Assembly (NCBI GenBank): GCA_947628265.1
Contig: CANQZF010000006.1
Coordinates: forward strand, 1 to 22,082
Reading direction: 5' to 3'
Source: an uncultured Oscillospiraceae bacterium
GTDB taxonomy: Bacteria > Bacillota > Clostridia > Oscillospirales > Oscillospiraceae
DNA length: 22,082 nt
Part shown: piece by piece, positions 14,948-21,845 of the stretch
Layout: each line of letters begins with the position of its first letter
Numbering within the stretch: the first letter of the stretch is position 1
Notes under the pieces: generated by a model
The model's input: the letters and a program-made list of their open reading frames with translations, nothing else
Databases searched by the model: none
What the model was told of the DNA's origin: nothing
Position numbers and translations under genes: made by a program

Positions 14948-15606
14948 GGCCAACCTGGGCGGCGGCCCGTACGGCATTTTCGTGGGTGCGGCGATAGGCG
15001 GGGGGACGGTCGGCCGTGGGCGGTGACCGAAGGGAATGCCCTTGGGTGCCGACCCTACGGGGAGCGTGTGCGTTGATTGAAAAATTGGGATGTTAATTGA
15101 TGGACGGGTCGCCGGGGACGGCGACCCCTACGGCGTATAATTCGAATGGTACGATAATCGGAACATTTAATCAAAACGCGAAAACCTGCCGTAGGGTCGG
15201 CCGCCCACGGCCGACCGTCTTTCCGATTTGCAATCGCTTGCGGTAAACGTAAAAACCCCAAAAAACGCCGTAGGGGCCGCCGTCTCGGCGATCCGTCCCT
15301 CCGATACGCTTTTGCTTTCCGGCAAACGCAAAAAGCCCAAAAAATGCCGTAGGGGCCGCCGCCCACGGCGGCCCGTCCCTCAAATTTGCACCCGCCTCCC
15401 GAATACGGTTTTCTCCGCAAAAATTTTGCGGCGAATGATTTAATGTGAGGCGTAAGCCGCAAACCTTTTATCGGGATGGGACGGAAAAAACGGGGGACGG
15501 GCCGCCACGGTGTGCGGCCCTTACGGCGTATTGGAAAGGTTATTCGTTGATTTTGACGTGTGCGTTACTGGGGGACGGGCCGCCGGGGACGTCGGCCCCT
15601 ACGGCG
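14948..15606. repeat. Cluster of eight GC-rich palindromic repeat units; gene-free region
   Basis: No credible gene lies between 14885 and 15682. The space holds repeat units of about 30-60 bases whose shared ends are GGGGGACGG and CCCTACGGCG around a stem such as GGGCCGCC / GGCGGCCC. Units lie at 14948-14976 (degenerate), 15001-15060 (long form), 15102-15135, 15188-15219, 15267-15300, 15346-15380, 15492-15528 and 15570-15606. The fourth, fifth and sixth are in the opposite orientation. Loops vary (GGGGAC, GCCCAC, TCT), while stem changes are often compensated: GGTCGGCC pairs with GGCCGACC in one unit and GGGTCGCC with GGCGACCC in another. Spacers are irregular and AT-rich, with scattered AAAAAC or AAAAAGC tracts. 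This resembles dispersed REP-like elements. Confidence 0.8.
15001..15060. repeat. Long-form repeat unit with flipped core
   Basis: The outer arms GGTCGGC (15008-15014) and GCCGACC (15048-15054) enclose a 26-base core at 15024-15049. The core is the exact reverse complement of 9645-9670, although both units end in the same CTACGG orientation, so the core is inverted relative to its shell. Confidence 0.7.
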
Positions 15607-15633
15607 GGGTACGGGGACAATACGGAAGACGAA

Positions 15634-15654
15634 GGGCGGGTCGCAGACCCGCCC
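15634..15654. repeat. Short strong hairpin before the end of murT-like C
   Basis: GGGCGGGTC (15634-15642) pairs perfectly with GACCCGCCC (15646-15654) around a 3-base loop, followed by GTTTTG on the + strand. It may act as a weak terminator. No T-run follows on the - strand, where murT-like C ends at 15683. Confidence 0.5.
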
Positions 15655-15682
15655 GTTTTGTGCGTATACTCGTATTTTCTTC

Positions 15683-17062
15683 TTATTTTTGATTAACGAT
15701 ATGCTCCGTCACCCTGTACATCAGCTCCGTGGTGTCGGTGCCGTAGAGGAGGTAGACCTCGCTGCCCGGCTCCATGTGTAAAAGCTCCGAGGCCCGGACC
15801 TCGTCCCGCTCCATGCTTATCCGCTCCTCGGGGACGCCGGCTAAGAGGAGCCGGAGCTTCATGTCCTTATACCTCGGGCCGGAGCAGACGATGTGGGTCA
15901 CCGAGGGGTCGGCCAGGAACTCGTAGTCGCACACGTAGTACCAGCAGATGTTCTCCGACCAGTGCTCCTCGTCGGACATGCTGTTCATCATGAGAAGGAT
16001 CTCTTTCCTCCCGGGGCGGGCGTGGATGTAGTCGAAGACCCGGGAGCAGCCCACGGCGTTTTTGTCCTTGGCCAGCTGGTGGATGAGCCGCACGCCCCGG
16101 ACCTCCCTCTCGTCCCGGCGGATGCCGGCGATCTTCACTCTCGAGAGGGCGGCGGCGATGTCCTCATGGCTTATGCCCGTCTCCCGGAGGGCCGCCACGA
16201 CGGTGACCAGGTTGTACATATCGAAAACGGCGTCGGTGAGGAGCTTATAGTCCCCCGCTCCCCCGCCGTCCCGGACGGTCATGGTCCCGGCGGCCCTGTC
16301 CACCTTCGCCGAATAGTCATAATCCGGGGAGGAAAAGCCGCAGTCCACGCATTTTGCCCTGCCGATGTGGTGGTACCGGCGGTACTCAAACTCCATCCTC
16401 CCCGCGCACTTGGGGCAGATCCTGGCGTCGTCCACGAGGTTCACGCACGCCGTGACATCCGTGTCCAGTCTCTCGATACCGAAGTACGCCCGGGGGTTTT
16501 CCGGGGCGAGGCCGGAGGAGATGAGGTCGTCGGCGTTCAAAAGGAGCCGGACGCCCCGGGGGATGTATTTATTGAGGCGCGAGGCCACGAACTGGGCGTG
16601 GGCGTTGCGCATGAGGGAGTCCTGAAAGAGGTTCGTGACGATAAGCAAATCCGGGGGCATATCCGGGAGGATGAGCCGCGTGGCGTGCTCGTCGATCTCC
16701 AGCACCGCCGCGTCATATTTGCATTTGTTGAAAAAGCTGACGCCGGGGATGAGCGCCGAGGCGATGCCGGAGTAGAGGTTATACCCGCCCTGGTTGCCCC
16801 GGACGCGCTTTCCGGAGGCGGCGAGGGCGTCGTGGAGGAGGTTGGCCACGGTGGTCTTGCCGTTGGTGCCGGTGACGGCCAGGACCGTCTCCGGCCTTGC
16901 CATACGGGAGAGAAAATCAGGGCAGAGCTTCATGGCCACCATCCCCGGGCGGTTGTTGGCGTGAAAGCCCAGGAGCTTCAAGACAAAGACCGCCAGCTTC
17001 GCGCTCCACAGCGCCAGAAAGAACCGCGCGGAAGCGGGCTTTGTCCTCTTTTTGTTGTCCAT
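15683..17062 (-). CDS. MurT-like Mur ligase with zinc ribbon and DUF1727 C-terminal domain (paralogue C, unpaired)
   Basis: A 459-residue close relative of murT-like A; by eye most of the sequence is identical, including the RICPKCAGRMEFEYRRYHH zinc-ribbon block. The P-loop TGTNGKTT is at residues 64-71, and LLNADDLISSGLAPENPRAY is shared with A. The triad-Asp position is again Asn (Asn371 in SENICWYYV), and the following Asp kept in A is Val here. No GatD-like gene stands beside it in this window, so it may use the products of the forward operon or work alone. The ATG is preceded by AAGGGGGC. Its upstream region contains a direct repeat and a possible -10 box (TATACT, - strand, 17095-17100), separated from the SLH gene by a terminator. 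Confidence 0.87.
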   Translation of the reverse strand: MDNKKRTKPASARFFLALWSAKLAVFVLKLLGFHANNRPGMVAMKLCPDFLSRMARPETVLAVTGTNGKTTVANLLHDALAASGKRVRGNQGGYNLYSGIASALIPGVSFFNKCKYDAAVLEIDEHATRLILPDMPPDLLIVTNLFQDSLMRNAHAQFVASRLNKYIPRGVRLLLNADDLISSGLAPENPRAYFGIERLDTDVTACVNLVDDARICPKCAGRMEFEYRRYHHIGRAKCVDCGFSSPDYDYSAKVDRAAGTMTVRDGGGAGDYKLLTDAVFDMYNLVTVVAALRETGISHEDIAAALSRVKIAGIRRDEREVRGVRLIHQLAKDKNAVGCSRVFDYIHARPGRKEILLMMNSMSDEEHWSENICWYYVCDYEFLADPSVTHIVCSGPRYKDMKLRLLLAGVPEERISMERDEVRASELLHMEPGSEVYLLYGTDTTELMYRVTEHIVNQK

Positions 17063-17097
17063 ATCGCTGCCCCCTTGAAAAGATACCTCATTTTAGT

Positions 17098-17128
17098 ATA
17101 CCCATCCGGAAATTGCAATACCCATCCG
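17098..17128. promoter_or_regulatory. 11-bp direct repeat upstream of murT-like C
   Basis: ATACCCATCCG occurs at 17098-17108 and 17118-17128, exactly 20 bp apart, about two helical turns. The first copy overlaps the possible -10 box TATACT (- strand, 17095-17100). No good -35 box is seen 16-18 bases further on, so this promoter may need an activator bound at the repeats. The regulatory role is inferred. Confidence 0.5.
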
Positions 17129-17129
17129 T

Positions 17130-17160
17130 AAAAACCGGCGGGGATGACTCCCCGCCGGTT
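17130..17160 (-). terminator. Rho-independent terminator of the SLH protein gene
   Basis: Read on the - strand, AACCGGCGGGG and CCCCGCCGGTT form an 11-bp stem (17150-17160 with 17133-17143) with a 6-base loop, followed by a run of five T (17130-17134). It starts 15 bases after the stop at 17176. Confidence 0.92.
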
Positions 17161-17175
17161 GAGGGTTTTCGATTT

Positions 17176-20100
17176 TTAGTGGTTTTCTTTCGCCCGCATG
17201 ATGAACGCGGCGAACATCACGCGCTGGGTGGGGCTGTCGGGCTGGAGCCAGATCTTGCCGTCGCCGGTGTTCACGCCGGCCATGATGTTGTGCTCCACCG
17301 CCCACGCCATGGCCTGGGCGTAGAGGGCGGGGACCTGGACGCCGTCGGCGAATTTCGCCAGCACCGACACGTCGGCGGCGGGCTTACCTACGCTGACCCA
17401 GAGCATGAACATCAGCTCCTCACGGGGCATGGTGGGGTTGGAGGAGGGATCGGAGGTGAGGCCCTTCTGGATGGCCCACTGGATGCCCTTCTTGTCCCAG
17501 TCCGCGCCGGAGCCGGTGTCCACGCCGTCCAGGCGCGCAAGGATCGTCATGACCTGGCCCCGGGTGGTGAAGGTGTAGGGGGAGAACACGTTGGGGTCCA
17601 CGCCGAACATGAGGCCCTGTCGGAGGGAGTAGTCCACGGCCTCCCGCTCGTAGCCGTCCTTCGGGAGATCCGTGAAGACGTCGGAGGGCCGGTGGCTCTC
17701 CGGGGCGGCGGAGCCGCAGACGGAGCACTTGCCGTTCACATAGTTGTGGCCGGTGGCGTGGAGGACGTGGCCCTGGGTGATGAGCGTGCCGCAGTCGGCG
17801 CAGACGGTGCCGGCCTCGTAGCCGTTCTCGGTGCAGGTGGCGCGCCTGGCCTTGCCGCTGTCGGCGGGGTTCGCCTTGGTGTGGGTGTGGGCGCAGCCCG
17901 TGGAGACCAGGGTCTCGCTGCCGGCGGTCTTCACGCTCTCCGGCACGAAGGTGACGCTGAGGACGTCGTTTTGCTTCACGTTATCGCCGCCCTTGAGGGT
18001 GTAGGTGCCGTCGGCGTTGGCCTTCAGGGCCACACCGCCCAGGGCCACGGTGTCCACGGCGTACCCCTGGTCGGGGGTGACGGTGATCTTCTTGCTCTGG
18101 CCGTCGGTGAGCTTCACGTTCCCGGCCTTGCCCAGGGCCTCCGCGCCGTCCACCTTGACGGCGCCGTTGGCGCTCTCCACCACCACCACGGTGTAGTCCT
18201 TGGACACGGGGGCGGAGCCGCTCTTCTTCGTGGCCACGATCTCAAAGGGGGAGAAGGCGTCGCACATGATGACCATACCGTAGGGGGTGGGGATCATGGT
18301 GATCTCCTCCACGCTGACGATATCGTCGCCCCACTTGTGGCCCACCTTGCCCACGTTGCCGCAGGTCTGGTGGTCCTCGTCACAGCGGGTGAAGTGGTAG
18401 GCCTTCAGCTCCACCTCGCCGTCCATGAAGTCCTCATAGGTGACGCCGGCGGGGTAGCCCACCTGCACGCGTAAGGAGTCGCCGGGCTTCAGCTTCACGG
18501 CGGGGCAGATGCGGTTGAAGTTGATCTCAAAGACGGAGGAGCCCAGGACCTGGCCCAAATTCTTCTCGTCCTCCAGGTAGCCGTTGATCTTCTCGTACTC
18601 CTCGCGGTTCCCGGCGCCCTGGCTCTTGTCCTCGACGACCAGCATGAGCCGGCCGTTGAGGCCGCTGGTGTTCATTTCCGCCTCCAGCTCCTTGAGGGTC
18701 GCCTCGTCGGTGCCCCCGGCCTTGGCCATCTTCTCAAGGTCCAGGTTCTCCGGGGCGTCCAGCAGGGTGGGCTTGCCCCAGAGGTTCCAGTCGATGCCCT
18801 GGCTGCGGTAGCAGGCGGGGCACAGGCCGGGCACGGCGGCCACGACGCCGAAGGAGTTGGGGTACTTGCCGGAGCGGGAGCCCACGACGCCCTCCAGCTC
18901 AAAGCGGTACTCGGTGATGTCGTCCTGCCACATATCGGAGGCCCGGAAGTTGAAGGACACGCCGTCGATGCGGCAGCCCTTGCTCACGTCGCAAACGTGT
19001 CCGGCGCTCCCCTTGGCGTTGGGGCACTTGGAGGGGTCCTCGGCGTGGACGTAGTGCCACTTGAAGTTTACGTAGCTGTTTTTCGCGGGGTCCATATCCA
19101 CGTAGCCGTCCCGGTCCTTGTCAAAGGGCACCTCTCCCGTGAGATCCACATAGAGGTCCGGCCCGTTGGGGTCGTGGAGGTTATCCTGGACGGTGACGTA
19201 GCTCACCCGCACCTGCTCCGCCGCCGCCTGGACCACGTTGCCCTCGGTGGCGGTGACTGTCCCGGCGGTGGGGTGGTAGAGCTCGTCGTCCCAGGTGACG
19301 TCAAAGCGGTACTCATAGCCCGCCGTGGCCTGGGCGTTGGGGATAGGGGTCTGCTTGAAGACGTAGGGGGGCGCCTCGTAGCTGGCCTCGGAGTTGTAGA
19401 GCATCCCGGACTGGGCGATGATCTCGTCCTCCGTGCCGTGGAAGTACCCCGCCAGGGGGTGCTGGGAGAGATAGCTGGTCTTCGGGTCCGTCGTCCACTG
19501 GGCATATCCCTCCGGCGCGCGGGTGGTGACGGCCACCTCTATATACTCGCAGGTGGAGGTGTAGACCTGTAGGCCGTCATTGGTGTCTTTGAAATAATCG
19601 TTGTCCCCGATAAGGATCTCCGTAGCGGCGGCGTAGTACCACTCGCCCATGGCGTCCACGGTGCCGTCCGGGTGGTAGTCGTACATCTTGAGCATGAAGT
19701 AGAGGCCCTTATCTTCGGCGGCCTTTGTCATATTCAGGCCCTGGAAGGTCACGGTGAACACGCCCGCCGGGGTGCCGTCCTCCATGGAGCCCCTGCCGGC
19801 GGAGTAATCGACTCTAAGGCCGTCGGAGCTTCCGTAGGCGGTGTCGCCGTTGAAGCTGGAGGTCTCGATGGTGGGATAGGTGAACTCAAAGCTGCCGGTG
19901 GAGACGTACCCGGAGGGCCGCCAGTACTCGCCGATGATGTTCTGGCCCACCAGGAGGTAGTTGGTGTTCTCCTTTTTGTCCTCGCCCAGGGTGGAGACAT
20001 CCCGCACGCCCTGGTAATCGGCGGAGACGGGGTCGTCCCAGGTGGCGTCCACGGCGTACCACTTGCCGTCAATCTTCACGGCGTTCCACATGTGGTCCTC

Positions 20101-20940
20101 CGGCGTGCCCTTGGTCTGGAGGCCGTGGATGACCACGCACTCGATGCCCAGCTTCGATAGGCACAGCTGGAGGGTGCGGGCGTACGCCTCGCACACGCCC
20201 TTCTTTGTCTCCATGGCGTAGATGGTGCGGATGTAGAGCCCCTCGTTGCCTGTGCAGTCCGTCTCATAGCGGTAGCTGAGACCGTAGACGATCTGGTCGT
20301 GGACGGACCGGACCAGGGCGGCGGCCTTGTCGGCCTCGGTGTAGGCGCCGCTCTTGTTGGCCGCAGCGGCCTCGGTCCTGGCCTTGGCCACGATGCCGTC
20401 GATCTTTTCGGTGATGGCCTTGTCCATGGCGGCGACGCCCTTGTCGCCGTGGTTTATGTCCTTCTTCCCGGCCAGCAGGTATGTATCGCCCCGGCCCGGG
20501 CCGATGAGGACGTGGTAGCCCTTCGTATCCTTGGTCACCCGGAAGGTGAGGTAGCCGGAATCCAGCCACCAGAGCTCCGGGTGATCGAGATCCAGGGCGT
20601 CCTTGGCGGCGGCGAAGTCGTTGAAGAGGTCCTTGTTGCCGGCCTTGTAGTCCAGCACCACGTCGTCGTCGATCCCGCCGACGCCCATGAGGTCGATCAT
20701 CTTGGTACCGGTGTAATAAGTGGCCTTATCCGTCCCGGTGTACTCGCTGAGGAGCTTTGTGTAGATGGCCTGGGCCCTGGGGTCCAGCTGTTTGTAGAAA
20801 TAGTCCGATTTGACGGGGGCCGCCGTGTAGACGGAGCCCGCCCCGGAGTTCCCCGACGCCCCGGCGACGGTCACGGCCATGGGCAGGACCATGGCGACGA
20901 TGAGTAAAACGGTGAGTATACGTTTTTTCAAAATGCTCAC
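17176..20940 (-). CDS. Secreted transglutaminase-like surface protein with C-terminal SLH domains
   Basis: A 1254-residue exported protein. A signal peptide (KKRILTVLLIVAMVLPMAV) is followed by a transglutaminase-like domain at about residues 150-330 with a complete triad: Cys250 in KGVCEAYA, His283 in DHMWNAV, Asp298 in AVDATWDDP. The long middle region carries paired Cys (CPNAK...HVCDVSKGC near 637, CPACYR near 706, CDEDHQTC near 853). A beta-rich repeat domain lies at about 909-1000, and a Cys/His segment of the ATCTENGYEAGTVCADCG type at about 1015-1078. SLH units fill 1086-1254 (DVFTDLPKDGYEREAVDYSLRQG). SLH domains bind pyruvylated cell-wall polymer. The outer GTG (20940) is kept as the boundary and for numbering, but AAAGGTG is too close to it; the TTG at 20931 is better spaced. 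A consensus promoter and four operator-like repeats precede the gene. Confidence 0.88.
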   Translation of the reverse strand: MSILKKRILTVLLIVAMVLPMAVTVAGASGNSGAGSVYTAAPVKSDYFYKQLDPRAQAIYTKLLSEYTGTDKATYYTGTKMIDLMGVGGIDDDVVLDYKAGNKDLFNDFAAAKDALDLDHPELWWLDSGYLTFRVTKDTKGYHVLIGPGRGDTYLLAGKKDINHGDKGVAAMDKAITEKIDGIVAKARTEAAAANKSGAYTEADKAAALVRSVHDQIVYGLSYRYETDCTGNEGLYIRTIYAMETKKGVCEAYARTLQLCLSKLGIECVVIHGLQTKGTPEDHMWNAVKIDGKWYAVDATWDDPVSADYQGVRDVSTLGEDKKENTNYLLVGQNIIGEYWRPSGYVSTGSFEFTYPTIETSSFNGDTAYGSSDGLRVDYSAGRGSMEDGTPAGVFTVTFQGLNMTKAAEDKGLYFMLKMYDYHPDGTVDAMGEWYYAAATEILIGDNDYFKDTNDGLQVYTSTCEYIEVAVTTRAPEGYAQWTTDPKTSYLSQHPLAGYFHGTEDEIIAQSGMLYNSEASYEAPPYVFKQTPIPNAQATAGYEYRFDVTWDDELYHPTAGTVTATEGNVVQAAAEQVRVSYVTVQDNLHDPNGPDLYVDLTGEVPFDKDRDGYVDMDPAKNSYVNFKWHYVHAEDPSKCPNAKGSAGHVCDVSKGCRIDGVSFNFRASDMWQDDITEYRFELEGVVGSRSGKYPNSFGVVAAVPGLCPACYRSQGIDWNLWGKPTLLDAPENLDLEKMAKAGGTDEATLKELEAEMNTSGLNGRLMLVVEDKSQGAGNREEYEKINGYLEDEKNLGQVLGSSVFEINFNRICPAVKLKPGDSLRVQVGYPAGVTYEDFMDGEVELKAYHFTRCDEDHQTCGNVGKVGHKWGDDIVSVEEITMIPTPYGMVIMCDAFSPFEIVATKKSGSAPVSKDYTVVVVESANGAVKVDGAEALGKAGNVKLTDGQSKKITVTPDQGYAVDTVALGGVALKANADGTYTLKGGDNVKQNDVLSVTFVPESVKTAGSETLVSTGCAHTHTKANPADSGKARRATCTENGYEAGTVCADCGTLITQGHVLHATGHNYVNGKCSVCGSAAPESHRPSDVFTDLPKDGYEREAVDYSLRQGLMFGVDPNVFSPYTFTTRGQVMTILARLDGVDTGSGADWDKKGIQWAIQKGLTSDPSSNPTMPREELMFMLWVSVGKPAADVSVLAKFADGVQVPALYAQAMAWAVEHNIMAGVNTGDGKIWLQPDSPTQRVMFAAFIMRAKENH

Positions 20941-20953
20941 ACCTTTCGAGCTG

Positions 20954-21020
20954 GTTTACATAACCCGACAGCGTTAACATAACTCCGGAGGGTTAACATA
21001 ACGTCATCGGTTTACGTAAC
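20954..21020 (-). promoter_or_regulatory. Four tandem GTTWACRTAAC repeats in the leader of the SLH protein gene
   Basis: On the + strand the 11-mers are GTTTACATAAC (20954-20964), GTTAACATAAC (20973-20983), GTTAACATAAC (20992-21002) and GTTTACGTAAC (21010-21020), with starts 19, 19 and 18 bp apart. Each is a partial dyad (GTTA-N3-TAAC). The copy at 21010 covers the predicted start site (about 21017), and the others lie in the transcribed leader. This could be a cooperative repressor array or a repeated RNA motif. Confidence 0.75.
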
Positions 21021-21023
21021 TCG

Positions 21024-21052
21024 ATTATACTGGACCGCCGAGGGAATGTCAA
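21024..21052 (-). promoter_or_regulatory. Consensus sigma-A promoter of the SLH protein gene
   Basis: On the - strand, TTGACA (21047-21052) and TATAAT (21024-21029) both match the consensus in all six positions, with a 17-base spacer. A promoter this strong directly before four repeats suggests that expression is limited by a bound factor rather than by the promoter. Confidence 0.9.
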
Positions 21053-21109
21053 TATTTATTCGAAAAGGAAATTACTTTTTTTCCTGGCAAAAAGCTGAAC
21101 ATATGGTGT

Positions 21110-21131
21110 GGCGGCAAGTTTCCCTGCCGCC
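21110..21131 (-). terminator. Possible terminator hairpin after the membrane-anchored protein gene
   Basis: GGCGGCA (21110-21116) pairs with TGCCGCC (21125-21131), starting 9 bases beyond the stop at 21141. There is no T-run directly after it on the - strand, so termination is uncertain. Confidence 0.35.
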
Positions 21132-21140
21132 CATGTAGTA

Positions 21141-21845
21141 TCAGGTATTGAGGGACATGTGGATCCCGTCCGCGCTGGTGGCCTCGGCGTAGAGCTCGTA
21201 GCCGTTGGAGAGGTGGAGGTAGTAGGCGCCGGGGGCCATGGTCTCCGTGTAGTCCAGCGTCAGCCCCAAAACCGGGAGGATCAGGTCGCAAAAGCCGGCG
21301 CACATGAGGCGAACGTCCAGCCAGTCGGGCTCCATTCCCACCGAGGCGTTCGGGTAGGCGAAGCTGTCCCATCCGTACTGCTCCAGATACGACCGGGGGA
21401 CGTCCAGCTCCATGCCCAGGAGATACCCGGTATCGTCATCGAAGACCAGGGTATAGACCCAGTCGCTCCCGTCCTTGATCGCCACCCGCCAGAGGATCAT
21501 GGTGGACCCGTCGGAGGCCACCTTCAGCATGGCCTCGGCGGAGACGAATTGGACCTCCTCCCCTATGGGTATCAGCTCATAGACGTGCTTTTGGGCGGTC
21601 AGGGCGTCCATCCTCCTCCCGGAGGCCAGGGGGATCACCGTGGCGGAGCGGTCCCCCGTAAGGAGCAGCTTCTCGGTGGGTGAGAGGTCGGAGAGGAGGT
21701 CCAGCGCCACCTCGTCGGACTCCAGGCTCTCCACCCGGGAGGCCATGGTCCGGTCGTGGAGGGCCAGCACCAGGTCGGGCAGCAGCAGCGCCAGGACGCA
21801 CACCGCCGCCGTCATGAGGCACGTTATCACGGTCTTACGTCTCAC
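21141..21845 (-). CDS. Membrane-anchored protein of unknown function, coupled to a histidine kinase
   Basis: A 234-residue protein with a basic start (MRRKTVITC) and one N-terminal membrane helix at about residues 8-30. The remaining roughly 200 residues should lie outside the membrane. The segment WVYTLVFDDDTGYLLGMELDV looks like the repeated beta-hairpin of PepSY/YpeB-type domains, but the match is weak and I do not assign a family. The start is GTG at 21845, overlapping the histidine kinase stop by 11 bases, with a GGGGGGAT site upstream. Such coupling suggests an accessory protein that modulates the sensor kinase, by analogy with proteins encoded after kinases in other Gram-positive bacteria. 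The SLH protein gene lies downstream on the same strand but has its own promoter. Confidence 0.75.
   Translation of the reverse strand: MRRKTVITCLMTAAVCVLALLLPDLVLALHDRTMASRVESLESDEVALDLLSDLSPTEKLLLTGDRSATVIPLASGRRMDALTAQKHVYELIPIGEEVQFVSAEAMLKVASDGSTMILWRVAIKDGSDWVYTLVFDDDTGYLLGMELDVPRSYLEQYGWDSFAYPNASVGMEPDWLDVRLMCAGFCDLILPVLGLTLDYTETMAPGAYYLHLSNGYELYAEATSADGIHMSLNT

Noticed and set aside
14948..15606. CRISPR array
   Set aside because: The repeats are palindromic, of unequal length, present in both orientations and irregularly spaced, and no cas genes are nearby.
15445..15696. Small protein genes within the repeat cluster
   Set aside because: The frames run through palindromic repeats, have low-complexity products, no ribosome binding site and no recognisable domain.
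20954..21020. PhoP or WalR box
   Set aside because: The TTWACA-like hexamers recur every 18-19 bp, not every 11 bp as those regulators require.
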